This document shows positions 16,426 to 24,724 of a stretch of 64,000 nt of DNA, piece by piece (the stretch's first letter is position 1; each line of letters starts with the position of its first letter). Source of the DNA: Actinomycetospora sp. NBRC 106378 (GTDB lineage Bacteria > Actinomycetota > Actinomycetes > Mycobacteriales > Pseudonocardiaceae); contig NZ_BSTT01000001.1 of NCBI RefSeq assembly GCF_030269685.1, forward strand, positions 186,001-250,000, read 5' to 3'. Both the position numbers and the translations under genes were made by a program. A model generated the notes under the pieces. The model made no database searches. It had not been told where the DNA came from and was given only the letters and a program-made list of their open reading frames with translations.

Positions 16426-17373
16426 ATGGCGCACATCGCGTCGCTCTCCCAGCTGCAGACCCCGCCGTGGGCGTCGGTCGACGGACAGCTCGTGCCCTAC
16501 TCCGACGTCCGGATCCACATCTCCGCCGAGGCCCTCACCCGGGCACTGTCGGTCTTCGAGGGCGTCAAGGGTTACTGGGACCCGGCCAGCGAGACCTTCT
16601 CGCTGCGGACCCCGCGCGAGCACTACGAGCGGCTGCTCCGGTCGGCGAAGCTCTTCCACATCCCCGTGGAGTTCGACTACCCGGAGTTCCTGCGCCGTCT
16701 CGAGCAGCTCGCCGCCGAGCTCCTCGTCCGCGAGCGGGACCTCTGGTTCCGCCCCACCCTCTACGTCACCGAGGGCCACTGGGGCGAGGGCACGCACGCG
16801 TCGCTGGTCATCACCGCGTTCACCCAGCAGAAGGAGTCCGGCGAGCCGATGCGCCTCGGCGTCTCCACCTGGCGCCGCGGCACCGACGTCGACCTGCCGA
16901 CCCGGGTGAAGAGCAGCGCGAACTACGTCGTCGCCCGCCTCGCGCGGATCGAGGCGCGCCGCCTCGGGTACGACGACGCGATCCTGCTCAACCGCGAGGG
17001 CCGCGTCGCGGAGGCCACCGGGGCCTGCGTGGTCGCGCTGCTCGACGACGAGGTCGTGGTGCCGCCGTCGTCGGAGGGGGCGCTGGACAGCCTGACGGTC
17101 CGCATCCTCGAGCGGATCTGCCGCCGCGACGGCCTGCGCCTCGTGCGGCGCCCGATCGACCGGACCGAGCTGCTGGCCGCCCAGGAGGTCGGGATCGCGG
17201 GCACGATCTCGGAGCTGACGCTCGTCTCCGAGATCGACGGGTTCACGTTCCCGGTCGACGGCGTGCTCGCGCGCCTGCGCGCCGCCTACCTGCGGGCCAT
17301 GCGCGGCGAGGACCTCCTCGACGGCGTGGAGATGGTCGCGACCGACGCCGGTCGCGCGCTCGTCGCGTCCTAG
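16426..17373 (+). CDS. Class IV (branched-chain type) aminotransferase
   Basis: A 315-residue fold-type IV PLP enzyme. GGGAAGGA at 16409-16416 precedes ATG 16426. The N-terminal ALSVFEGVKGYWD (about 42-54) is the family opening; the Schiff-base Lys is in VKSSANYVVARLARIEARRL (about 163-182), and GRVAEATGACVVAL follows (about 192-205), near the usual cofactor phosphate-binding segment. IlvE and D-amino acid transaminases share this layout. Its distance from branched-chain amino acid genes and its place beside two oxygenases suggest a role in making an unusual amino-bearing building block. The 15-bp terminator at 17378-17412 follows directly. Confidence 0.87.
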   Translation: MAHIASLSQLQTPPWASVDGQLVPYSDVRIHISAEALTRALSVFEGVKGYWDPASETFSLRTPREHYERLLRSAKLFHIPVEFDYPEFLRRLEQLAAELLVRERDLWFRPTLYVTEGHWGEGTHASLVITAFTQQKESGEPMRLGVSTWRRGTDVDLPTRVKSSANYVVARLARIEARRLGYDDAILLNREGRVAEATGACVVALLDDEVVVPPSSEGALDSLTVRILERICRRDGLRLVRRPIDRTELLAAQEVGIAGTISELTLVSEIDGFTFPVDGVLARLRAAYLRAMRGEDLLDGVEMVATDAGRALVAS

Positions 17374-17377
17374 AACG

Positions 17378-17412
17378 CCCGACGCCGGGTGGCCGCGCCA
17401 CCCGGCGTCGGG
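17378..17412. terminator. Perfect 15-bp bidirectional terminator
   Basis: Arms 17378-17392 and 17398-17412 are perfectly complementary around the loop CCGCG. It lies between the plus-strand stop at 17373 and the minus-strand stop at 17419, so it can serve both genes. Confidence 0.88.
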
Positions 17413-17418
17413 AAGGTC

Positions 17419-18477
17419 CTACAGGACGCCGCGGACGATGTCGGCGAGCTCGCGCGCCATGTGCGCGGAGGTGAACCGGGTCTCGACGTCCTTGCGGCCC
17501 GCCGCGCCCATCGCGGCCGCCCGCTCCGGGTCGGAGAGCAGCTCGCCGATGGCGGCGGCCATCGCGGCCGGGTCGTCCGGCGGGACTAGCAGGCCGGTCC
17601 GGCCGTGGTCGACGTAGTGGTCCATGCCCGGGTTGTCGGTCGCGACGACGGGTCGGCCGCTGGCCAGCCCCTCCAGCGCGACCGTGAGGCCCGCACCGAC
17701 CGGGTTGGAGCGCAGCGCGATCGCGACCACCGTCGAACGCCGGTAGAGCCCGCGCATCGCGGCGTTCATCCGGCGGGCGTGCACCACCCCGGCGTCGGGC
17801 GCGAGGGTGACCGGGATCGTCGTCGCGAGCTCCAGCCACGCGGGCACCCCGCCCGCCCGCACCTGCTCGACGGCGGCCACCAGCGTGCCGTGGTCGCGGT
17901 TGCGGTCGTCGCCGACGCTGGTGATCGTCACGCCGCCGGGGTCGCGGTCGTCCCACGGCTGCTCGGGGTAGAAGTCGGGGTCGATCCCGAGGGTCACGCC
18001 GTGCACCCGGCCGGGGTCGACGTCCCAGTGCTCGCGCAGGATCGGGACGACGCCCGGGGACTGGCTGAACATCCCGGCCGCCCGCTTGAGCGCCCGCGTC
18101 GTGGCGAGGCGCTCGGAGCGGCCGAGCAGGTCGGGCCGCTCCAGCCAGCCGATGCCGGTGACCACGGGACGGCGCGGCGAAGTGTAGAGCGCCGGCACCC
18201 CGGTGCGCTCGTCCATGCACAGCAGCGCGTCCGCGCCGCGACGCTGGACGGCGCCGGTCAGCGCGGTCACGGCCTCGTACCCGTCGAGCCGGTTGCGGAC
18301 CTTGCGCGACGCGTAGGCGACCGCCCCGCGGGCCGGGTGGCGGAACGTGACGACGTCGCCGTCGTCGCCGATGTGGTGCAGGCCGTAGGGGGTGTGGTCC
18401 GGAATCTCGCCCCGCGCGTTCCGGAGCCGGTACTCCTCCACGTCGAGCTCCTCGGGCAGCTCCACGTGCACGTGCAT
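17419..18477 (-). CDS. GT4-like glycosyltransferase
   Basis: A 352-residue protein starting at ATG 18477 after GGGGGAGAG. The C-terminal half carries the GT-B donor domain: GVTITSVGDDRNRDHGTLVA (about 190-210), the acceptance region AIALRSNPVGAGLTVALEGL (about 268-287) and SGRPVVATDNPGMDHYV. The GAGLTVALEG segment stands where most GT4 enzymes have GxSxxEA, with Glu retained. The N-terminal domain is divergent (EIPDHTPYGLHHI, near residue 25). It is divergent from the next glycosyltransferase and shares a promoter region containing repeated CCCGAACG motifs. Substrate unknown. Confidence 0.8.
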   Translation of the reverse strand: MHVHVELPEELDVEEYRLRNARGEIPDHTPYGLHHIGDDGDVVTFRHPARGAVAYASRKVRNRLDGYEAVTALTGAVQRRGADALLCMDERTGVPALYTSPRRPVVTGIGWLERPDLLGRSERLATTRALKRAAGMFSQSPGVVPILREHWDVDPGRVHGVTLGIDPDFYPEQPWDDRDPGGVTITSVGDDRNRDHGTLVAAVEQVRAGGVPAWLELATTIPVTLAPDAGVVHARRMNAAMRGLYRRSTVVAIALRSNPVGAGLTVALEGLASGRPVVATDNPGMDHYVDHGRTGLLVPPDDPAAMAAAIGELLSDPERAAAMGAAGRKDVETRFTSAHMARELADIVRGVL

Positions 18478-18519
18478 GTCCCGCTCTCCCCCTGTGCGCT
18501 CGTCCGTCACCCGTCCGTG

Positions 18520-18726
18520 ACCCGTTCGGGCTACCGCGACGCTACCCATGTCCGGTCCCGGCCCGAACGCCGGATGTCGGGGCGCCATGGTCGCATCCGC
18601 CGGGCAACCCCCGTCGCCCTCGCACGTCCTTGGGTTCGGTGGTGCGTACCAGGTGCGCCGGGCACCCGACAGGACCCGAACGGCGCATCGCTACCGTGGT
18701 CCGAGCCCGAACGGGTTCCCGCCCGG
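18520..18726. promoter_or_regulatory. Divergent promoter region with four CCCGAACG motifs
   Basis: ACCCGTTCGGGCT at 18520-18532 is the exact reverse complement of 18714-18726. Two further CCCGAACG octamers lie near 18563 and 18676. All fall between the divergent glycosyltransferase starts at 18477 and 18764, as expected for binding sites of a regulator acting on both. Confidence 0.4.
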
Positions 18727-18763
18727 GCCGGCCCTGGCCCCCGACAGGACGGAAGACGAGATC

Positions 18764-19963
18764 TTGCCCGGAAGAGCACTCATCCTCGTCGAGAACCTCT
18801 CGGTGCCGTTCGACCGTCGCGTCTGGCAGGAGGCCACGACGCTGCGCGACCACGGCTGGGACGTCGAGGTGATCTGCCCGCGGGGTGCCGCCCGCGACAC
18901 CGAGCGCGAGGCGACCGTCGACGGCGTCCGCATCCACCGGTACCCGCTGGAGGCGGCGTCCGGGGGCCCCCAGGGCTACCTCAAGGAGTACGCCACCGCG
19001 CTGTTCCACTCGGTGCGGCTGGCCCGGAAGGTGCACCGCCGCGAGCCGGTGGACGTCGTGCACCTCTGCAACCCGCCGGACCTGCTCTTCGTCGTGGCGC
19101 TCGTGCTCAAGGTGCTCAGCGGCGGGCGCACGAAGGTCGTCTTCGACCAGCACGACCTCGTCCCCGAGCTCTACCTCTCCCGCTTCCGCCCGAAGCGCGA
19201 CGCGCTGTACTGGGCCCTGCGCCTCACGGAGTTCCTGACCTACCGCACCGCGGACGTCGTCATCTCCACCAACGAGAGCTACCGGTCGAAGGCCGTCGGC
19301 CGCGGACGCGTGCGCGGCGACCGGGCCTTCACGGTCCGCAGCGCGCCCGCCCTCGACCGCTTCAAGCAGGTCCCGCCGGAGCCCGAGCTGGCCCGCGGCA
19401 AGGAGCACCTGCTCGTCTACCTCGGGGTCATGGGCCCGCAGGACGGCGTCGACTACGCGGTCCGCGCGCTCGCCCGGCTCGGGGAGCGACGCGACGACTG
19501 GCACGCCGCCTTCCTCGGCGGCGGCGACGCGTTCGACGACGTCGTCGACCTCGCGCACCGGCTCGGCCTCGACGACCGGGTCACCTTCACCGGCATGGCC
19601 GACACCCCGGACGTGCAGCGCTACCTCTCGACCGCGTGCCTGGGCCTCGCCCCGGACCCGCTGAACCCGCTCAGCGACCTGTCCACCATGAACAAGATCA
19701 TGGAGTACATGGCGATGGGCCTGCCGATGGTGTCGTTCGACCTCACCGAGGGCCGGGTCTCCGCCGGCGACGCGGCGCTCTACGCCCGCCCGAACGACGT
19801 CGACGAGTACGCCTCGCTCGTCTCCGACCTCCTCGACGACCCGGTGCGCCGCAAGCAGATGGGCGAGGTCGGCCGCGCGCGCGTCGCCGGCGCCCTCTCG
19901 TGGTCGCACTCCCAGACCTCGCTGCTCGCCGCGTACGCGACGGTGGACCCGGCCCGCCGGTGA
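18764..19963 (+). CDS. GT4-family glycosyltransferase (WbuB-like)
   Basis: A 399-residue GT-B enzyme. TTG 18764 is chosen because GGAAGACGAG precedes it and the text LPGRALILVENLSVPFDRRV matches the family start; ATG or GTG starts upstream would add non-homologous residues. VVFDQHDLVPELYLSRF (about 123-140) and the donor region LSTMNKIMEYMAMGLPMVSF (about 303-323), with a Lys and Glu pair, are typical of the WbuB/WcaI-like group in capsule and exopolysaccharide loci. The last codons overlap the next gene by GTGA, so the two glycosyltransferases are coupled. Confidence 0.88.
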   Translation: MPGRALILVENLSVPFDRRVWQEATTLRDHGWDVEVICPRGAARDTEREATVDGVRIHRYPLEAASGGPQGYLKEYATALFHSVRLARKVHRREPVDVVHLCNPPDLLFVVALVLKVLSGGRTKVVFDQHDLVPELYLSRFRPKRDALYWALRLTEFLTYRTADVVISTNESYRSKAVGRGRVRGDRAFTVRSAPALDRFKQVPPEPELARGKEHLLVYLGVMGPQDGVDYAVRALARLGERRDDWHAAFLGGGDAFDDVVDLAHRLGLDDRVTFTGMADTPDVQRYLSTACLGLAPDPLNPLSDLSTMNKIMEYMAMGLPMVSFDLTEGRVSAGDAALYARPNDVDEYASLVSDLLDDPVRRKQMGEVGRARVAGALSWSHSQTSLLAAYATVDPARR

Positions 19964-21093
19964 CCTCCCCCGCGCCGACGCGCGGCTCCGGCCCGCTGCG
20001 CGTCCTCGTGGTCGGCCAGGCCGAGGGCACCCCCGGAGGCATCTCCTCGGTGCAGCGGCTGCACGTCCGCTTCCTCGGCGCGCGGGACGACGTCGTGGTC
20101 CGGGTGGTCACCACCTACGACGAGGTCGGGCTCGCCCGGCGACTGCGGCTGATGGTCGGCGGGATCGCCCGGGCGGCGGCGCTGATCCTCGCGGGCCGCG
20201 TCGACGTGGTGCACCTGCACGTCGCCAAGGGCCTGTCCGCCGTCCGCAAGGGCCTGATCGTCGCGGTCGCCCGCCTCCGCGGGGTCCCGACGGTGCTGCA
20301 CACCCACGCCGGCGCGTTCGCCGAGTGGTTCGACGGCCTGCCCGCGCCCGTGCGCCCGGTCGTCGCGTGGCTGCTGCGCGCCGATCGCGTGATCGTGCTG
20401 GCCGACGGTGCCCGCGCGACGTACACGAGCCGGCTGGGCATCCCGCCCGAGCGCGTCCCCGTCGTCGCGAACCCGGTGGAGTGGCCCGCGACGCTGCCGG
20501 CGCGGGACCCGCACGCGAACGTTGTGCGCGGGGTCTTCCTGGGCCGGCTGATCGACCGCAAGGGCGTCTTCGACCTGATCGACGCGATCGCCGGGCTCCA
20601 CGTCGCCCACCGCGAGCGGCTGCACGTGACCCTCGCCGGTCACGGCGACGCCGACGCGGTGCACGCCGCGGTCACCGCGGCGGGTCTCGACGGCAGCGTC
20701 GAGGTGCGCAGCTGGATCGGCCCGGAGGAACGCGACGCGCTGCTGCGCGACGCCGAGCTCCTCCTGCTGCCCAGCTGGTGGGAGGGCCTGCCGATGTCGG
20801 TCCTCGAGGGGATGGCGTGGGGGCTCTGCCCCGTCGTCACCCCGGTCGGTGGCCTCGCCACCCTCGTGCGCGACGGCGACAACGGCGTCGTCGTCCCGGT
20901 GAACGACCCGGCGGCCCTCGGTGCCGCCCTGGACAAGCTGCTCTCCGACGACGAGGTCCGGATTCAGCTCGGAGCCCGGGCCCGCGAGAGCGTCGCGCCG
21001 TTCGGCGCCGACGCCTGGGCGGACCGACTCGTGGATCTCTACCGCGAGCTCCTCGTCCCCGACCAGCACGGAAGGAAGTCCCACAGTGGCTGA
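19960..21093 (+). CDS. GT4-family glycosyltransferase
   Basis: A 377-residue GT-B enzyme starting at GTG 19960 within the previous stop. The N-terminal domain opens with LRVLVVGQAEGTPGGISSVQ, where the GG-containing loop is the usual GT4 acceptor-side element. DVVHLHVAKGLSAVRKG and LHTHAGAFAEWFD follow. The donor domain has GRLIDRKGVFDLIDAI (about 190-205) and the E-x7-E motif in LPSWWEGLPMSVLEGMAWGL (about 267-287), which is canonical. It probably extends a lipid-linked oligosaccharide in the cytoplasm. Its end overlaps the next gene by 8 bases. Confidence 0.9.
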   Translation: MTSPAPTRGSGPLRVLVVGQAEGTPGGISSVQRLHVRFLGARDDVVVRVVTTYDEVGLARRLRLMVGGIARAAALILAGRVDVVHLHVAKGLSAVRKGLIVAVARLRGVPTVLHTHAGAFAEWFDGLPAPVRPVVAWLLRADRVIVLADGARATYTSRLGIPPERVPVVANPVEWPATLPARDPHANVVRGVFLGRLIDRKGVFDLIDAIAGLHVAHRERLHVTLAGHGDADAVHAAVTAAGLDGSVEVRSWIGPEERDALLRDAELLLLPSWWEGLPMSVLEGMAWGLCPVVTPVGGLATLVRDGDNGVVVPVNDPAALGAALDKLLSDDEVRIQLGARARESVAPFGADAWADRLVDLYRELLVPDQHGRKSHSG

Positions 21094-21748
21094 CCGCAGC
21101 GAGCACGGCACCGTGCTCACCTACGACCCGATCGAGTTCCCGTTCTCGACCGTCGTCGCGAAGATCCTCGACACCCCGGACCTCGAGAAGATCCACGAGC
21201 TGGGTCGGCGGGCGGACGTGGACAACCACGACCAGGACTCCGACGACCACTCGCTGTTCTACCGCGAGTACGAGCAGGTGCGGGACCTCTACGACCGTTT
21301 CCTCGTCGAGTGGATCCTGCCCCAGTACGGCGAGGACCTCGCCGTGCAGCGCGTGCCGACCTTCCGGGTGCACCGCCCCGGCAGCGTGGCCGTGTCCGAG
21401 TTCCACAAGGACTCCGACTACAACCACCAGCCGGCCACGCTGAACTACTGGCTGCCGCTGACCCGCGCCTACGGCACGAACTCGATGTGGATCGAGGACG
21501 CCCCGGGCAGCGACACCTACTCGCCGGCCGTCGTCGAGCCCGGTGAGGTGTTCCGGTTCGACGCCGTGAACAACCGGCACGGCAACTACGCGAACGACAC
21601 CGACACCTCGCGCGTGAGCTTCGACTTCCGCGCGATCCCGCTGCGACTCTTCGTCGACGAGGGCAAGTCCACCGTCAACGCGAAGCGGCGCATGGACCTC
21701 TCGGGCTACTACCGGAAGCTGAACGCGGACGGGACGTTCGGCGACTAG
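21086..21748 (+). CDS. 2OG-Fe(II) oxygenase-like protein (StrG-like)
   Basis: A 220-residue protein starting at GTG 21086, with GGAAGGAAG 7 bases before it. FHKDSDYNHQPATLNYWLPL (about 109-128) gives an HxD iron motif, and RHGNYANDTDTSRVSFDFRA (about 157-177) gives the distal His and the Arg. The pattern resembles a group of small oxygenase-like proteins annotated as StrG in streptomycin-type clusters; that comparison is from memory. The gene is coupled to the glycosyltransferase before it and is followed by a strong hairpin. It may hydroxylate a sugar or amino precursor of the glycan. Confidence 0.72.
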   Translation: MADRSEHGTVLTYDPIEFPFSTVVAKILDTPDLEKIHELGRRADVDNHDQDSDDHSLFYREYEQVRDLYDRFLVEWILPQYGEDLAVQRVPTFRVHRPGSVAVSEFHKDSDYNHQPATLNYWLPLTRAYGTNSMWIEDAPGSDTYSPAVVEPGEVFRFDAVNNRHGNYANDTDTSRVSFDFRAIPLRLFVDEGKSTVNAKRRMDLSGYYRKLNADGTFGD

Positions 21749-21755
21749 GTGCTTC

Positions 21756-21803
21756 GCAGGTGAGCACTAATCCGTGCTCTGACACGGAATAGTGCTCACC
21801 TGC
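21756..21803. terminator. Long inverted repeat, likely bidirectional terminator
   Basis: Arms 21756-21776 and 21783-21803 pair over 21 bases with one mismatch around the loop CTCTGA. It lies between convergent genes ending at 21748 and 21796, and the galE-like stop sits in its right arm. It is less GC-rich than the other terminators here, so a former mobile element is another option. Confidence 0.75.
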
Positions 21804-22758
21804 GCGGAGCGCACATCTCGTCGATCCCCCGGGTCGCCCGCCAGCCGAGGACGGACGCGATCCGCGACGCGTCGGCCACCACCCGCGCGGGGTCACCGGG
21901 GCGGCGACCGGCGATCACGTGGGGCACCTCGCGCCCCCGCGCCGCCGACACCGCGGCGATCACCTCGAGCACGCTCGTCCCCTCGTTGCGGCCCACGTTG
22001 AGCGCCCCGGGGGACCGGCCGTCGAGCAGCGCCGCGGCCGCCGCCACGTGGGCCTCGGCGAGGTCGGAGACGTGCACGTAGTCGCGCAGGCACGTGCCGT
22101 CCGGGGTCGGCCAGTCGTCGCCGAACACCGTCACCGGCTCGCCGGTCAGCGCGGCCCGCTCCACGAGCGGGAGCAGGTTCGTCGCGCCCCGGTCGGCCAG
22201 CGCCGCCGATGCGGTCCCGGCCACGTTGAAGTAGCGCAGCGCGGTCCAGCCCAGGCCCTCGGCCTCGGCGTGCCGGCGCACCGCCCACTCCCCCGCGAGC
22301 TTCGTCTCGCCGTAGGGGCTGGTGGGCAGCGTGGGCCGGTCCTCGGTGACCGGCTCGGCCGACGTCTCGCCGTAGACCGCCGCGCTCGAGGAGTACAGGA
22401 AGCGGCCGATGCCCGCGGCCGTCGCGGCGCGCAGCATCGCGACGGTGCCGCCGACGTTGTGCTCGTAGTAGCTCAGCGGCTTCGCGACCGACTCCGGCAC
22501 GGACTTCTTCGCCGCCAGGTGCACCACCCCGGCCACGTCCCGACGACGGGTCAGGTCGGCCAGGACCGCTCCCAGCCCGGGGTCGAGCAGGTCGTGGCGC
22601 AGGAGCTCGACGTCGTCGGGAAGACGCTCGACGAGCCCGGTCGACAGGTCGTCGAGCACGACGGCGTCGTGGCCCGCGGCCCGCAGGGCCCGCAGCACGT
22701 GCGACCCGATGTACCCGGCACCGCCGGTCAGCAGCCAGGTGGAGCTCCGGACGTCCAT
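21796..22758 (-). CDS. galE: UDP-glucose 4-epimerase
   Basis: A 320-residue extended short-chain dehydrogenase that would interconvert UDP-glucose and UDP-galactose (or the N-acetyl forms) for glycan synthesis. The NAD-binding GGAGYIGSHV is at about 12-21, VVHLAAKKSVPESV near 83-96, the catalytic Ser in YSSSAAVYGE (about 122-131) and YxxxK as SPYGETKLAGEWAV (about 147-160). The GalE signatures ALRYFNVAGT (about 173) and CLRDYVHVSDLAEAHV (about 224) are intact. The length is close to the family norm of 330. It stands alone on the minus strand, with the divergent flippase gene beginning 87 bases upstream. Confidence 0.9.
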   Translation of the reverse strand: MDVRSSTWLLTGGAGYIGSHVLRALRAAGHDAVVLDDLSTGLVERLPDDVELLRHDLLDPGLGAVLADLTRRRDVAGVVHLAAKKSVPESVAKPLSYYEHNVGGTVAMLRAATAAGIGRFLYSSSAAVYGETSAEPVTEDRPTLPTSPYGETKLAGEWAVRRHAEAEGLGWTALRYFNVAGTASAALADRGATNLLPLVERAALTGEPVTVFGDDWPTPDGTCLRDYVHVSDLAEAHVAAAAALLDGRSPGALNVGRNEGTSVLEVIAAVSAARGREVPHVIAGRRPGDPARVVADASRIASVLGWRATRGIDEMCAPRR

Positions 22759-22845
22759 CGGCGGTCACCCTAGCCAGCGCCGGGGGCAGCACCCGGTGCC
22801 GGGCCCGCCGCCCCGGCCCGGTCCGAACCCGCACGAGTAGCATCC

Positions 22846-24639
22846 GTGTCGATGAGTACCCGGTCCACGGCGATCGCGCGCGGCGTCGCGATCCAGGTGC
22901 TCGCCAAGTTCTCGGCGCTGCCGCTGTCCATGGTCACCCTGGGCATCGCGACCCGCTACCTCGGCGAGGGCGGCTACGGCATCCTCGCGACCGCCGTCGT
23001 CTTCGCGCAGACGTTCGAGGCGTTCACCGAACTCGGACTCGGCACGATCATCGTGCGCCGCGTGGCGGGCCTCGGCGGGAACCTCGAGCGCCTCGTCGGG
23101 ATCAACACCTCGTTCTCGACGCTGTACGCGGTCCCGCTGGCGATCATCGCCGCGATCGCGGGCTTCGGGGTGTACTGGGGCGACGGCGAGCAGCAGGCCG
23201 CCGTCGCCGTCCTCGCCGTCGGGCTGATCTTCACCACGGTCTCGTCGTGCTACGAGCCGGTGTTCGACGTCAAGGTGCGCTACTCCTCGGCGGCGTCGGC
23301 GGAATTCTTCTCCCGGGTGCTCACGCTCTCCGCCGCCGCCTCGGTCGCGTTCTTCGACTGGGGCCTGCTCGCCATGTGCGCCGTGCAGATCATCCCCCAG
23401 GCGCTGCGCCTGGCGATCCAGTGGTGGGGCGCCCGGCGGCTCACGCAGCTGACCTGGGTGACCGACTGGCCCGAGATGTGGCGCCTCCTCAAGGAGGCCT
23501 TCCCGCTCACGGTCATCTCGATCATCGCGGTGCTCTACTGGCGCGCCGACGGCCTGCTCCTGTCGATCCTCGGCACCTCCGAACAGATCGGCGGGTACTA
23601 CGCCGCCCTGCAGATCGCGTTCACCCTGACGCTGATCTCGCAGGTCTTCGAACGCTCGGTGCTCTCGACGATCAACGAGACCTACAACTCCGACCGCGCC
23701 CGCTTCGCCCGGGCGGTCGACCAGGGCTACCGCTTCCTGCTGCTCGTCGGCTTCCCGATCGCGGTGATCGGCTGGCCGCTCGCCCAGCGGATGGCGAACC
23801 TCGTCGGCGGCCAGGACCGCGTGGGGCCGTTCGCCGGGCCCCCGCTGCAGTTCTTCTTCATCGCCGTGGCCATGACGTTCCTGTCGGCGATCGTCTCCGA
23901 CGGCCTCATCGCCGCCCACGAGCAGCGATACCTCACGACGATGTCGACGATCAACCTCGTCATCAACATCGTCGGCAACATCATCCTGATCCCGCACCTG
24001 GGCGCCGTCGCCTGCGGCATCATGCTGATCGTCACCGAGACGATCGGGGTGCTGGCCTCGCAGTGGCGGCTCCGTCGCCACGGGGTGCACCCGCTGCCGT
24101 TCGCCTACCTCGCGCGGCTGGTGCCGGCCGGGCTCCTCGCCCTCGGTGCGATCTGGCTGACCTACGACCTGCCGCTGCTGGTCCCCCTCGCCGCGGGCGG
24201 GATCGCCTACTTCGGCGGCGCGCTGCTGGTCGGCGCCATCCCGCCGGCGATGCGCAACGCCCTGCTCGGGGCGCTGCGACCCAAGAGCCTCGACCGCATG
24301 GAGGCCGAGGCCGCCGCGGAGAACGCCGAGGACGGGATCGGGGTGGCCCCGTCCGCCCCGACCGTCGACCCGCGGATCGACCCGGCTGGGGTGGGCCTGG
24401 ACGCGGCGACGACCGTGCTGCCCGGCATGGCGCGGGTCCCCGAGGGACGCAGCGCGCTCGACGCCGAGACCGCCCAGATGCGCCCGACGGTCGCCGCGGG
24501 CACCCGCACCACCGCCCGCCGGGACCTCGCCGACATCACCGACGTGCCGACGATGGAGCTCGACATGGCCGCGCTCCAGACGATCCGGATGCGCCAGCAG
24601 GGCAAGTTCGTCGAGATGCGCGTCATCCGGAAGGGCTGA
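22846..24639 (+). CDS. Wzx-type polysaccharide flippase with long cytoplasmic tail
   Basis: A 597-residue membrane protein. About 480 residues hold 12-14 hydrophobic segments in the order expected of Wzx/MATE-type flippases (AIARGVAIQVLAKFSALPLS at the start, GGYGILATAVVFAQTFEAFT next). It should flip undecaprenyl-linked repeat units for the polymerase encoded at 30362-32632. Unlike typical flippases of about 420-480 residues, it continues with about 110 polar residues containing TTVLPGM and TMELDMAAL, which may be contact or phosphorylation sites. The start is GTG 22846 or ATG 22852. Confidence 0.87.
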   Translation: MSMSTRSTAIARGVAIQVLAKFSALPLSMVTLGIATRYLGEGGYGILATAVVFAQTFEAFTELGLGTIIVRRVAGLGGNLERLVGINTSFSTLYAVPLAIIAAIAGFGVYWGDGEQQAAVAVLAVGLIFTTVSSCYEPVFDVKVRYSSAASAEFFSRVLTLSAAASVAFFDWGLLAMCAVQIIPQALRLAIQWWGARRLTQLTWVTDWPEMWRLLKEAFPLTVISIIAVLYWRADGLLLSILGTSEQIGGYYAALQIAFTLTLISQVFERSVLSTINETYNSDRARFARAVDQGYRFLLLVGFPIAVIGWPLAQRMANLVGGQDRVGPFAGPPLQFFFIAVAMTFLSAIVSDGLIAAHEQRYLTTMSTINLVINIVGNIILIPHLGAVACGIMLIVTETIGVLASQWRLRRHGVHPLPFAYLARLVPAGLLALGAIWLTYDLPLLVPLAAGGIAYFGGALLVGAIPPAMRNALLGALRPKSLDRMEAEAAAENAEDGIGVAPSAPTVDPRIDPAGVGLDAATTVLPGMARVPEGRSALDAETAQMRPTVAAGTRTTARRDLADITDVPTMELDMAALQTIRMRQQGKFVEMRVIRKG

Positions 24640-24724
24640 CCGGGGCGGGCGCCGGGTCACTCCCGCCGTCGTGCCACCATCGCAGCCGCATTCGGACGGA
24701 CGGCGGCGAAGGAGACAGCAGGTC

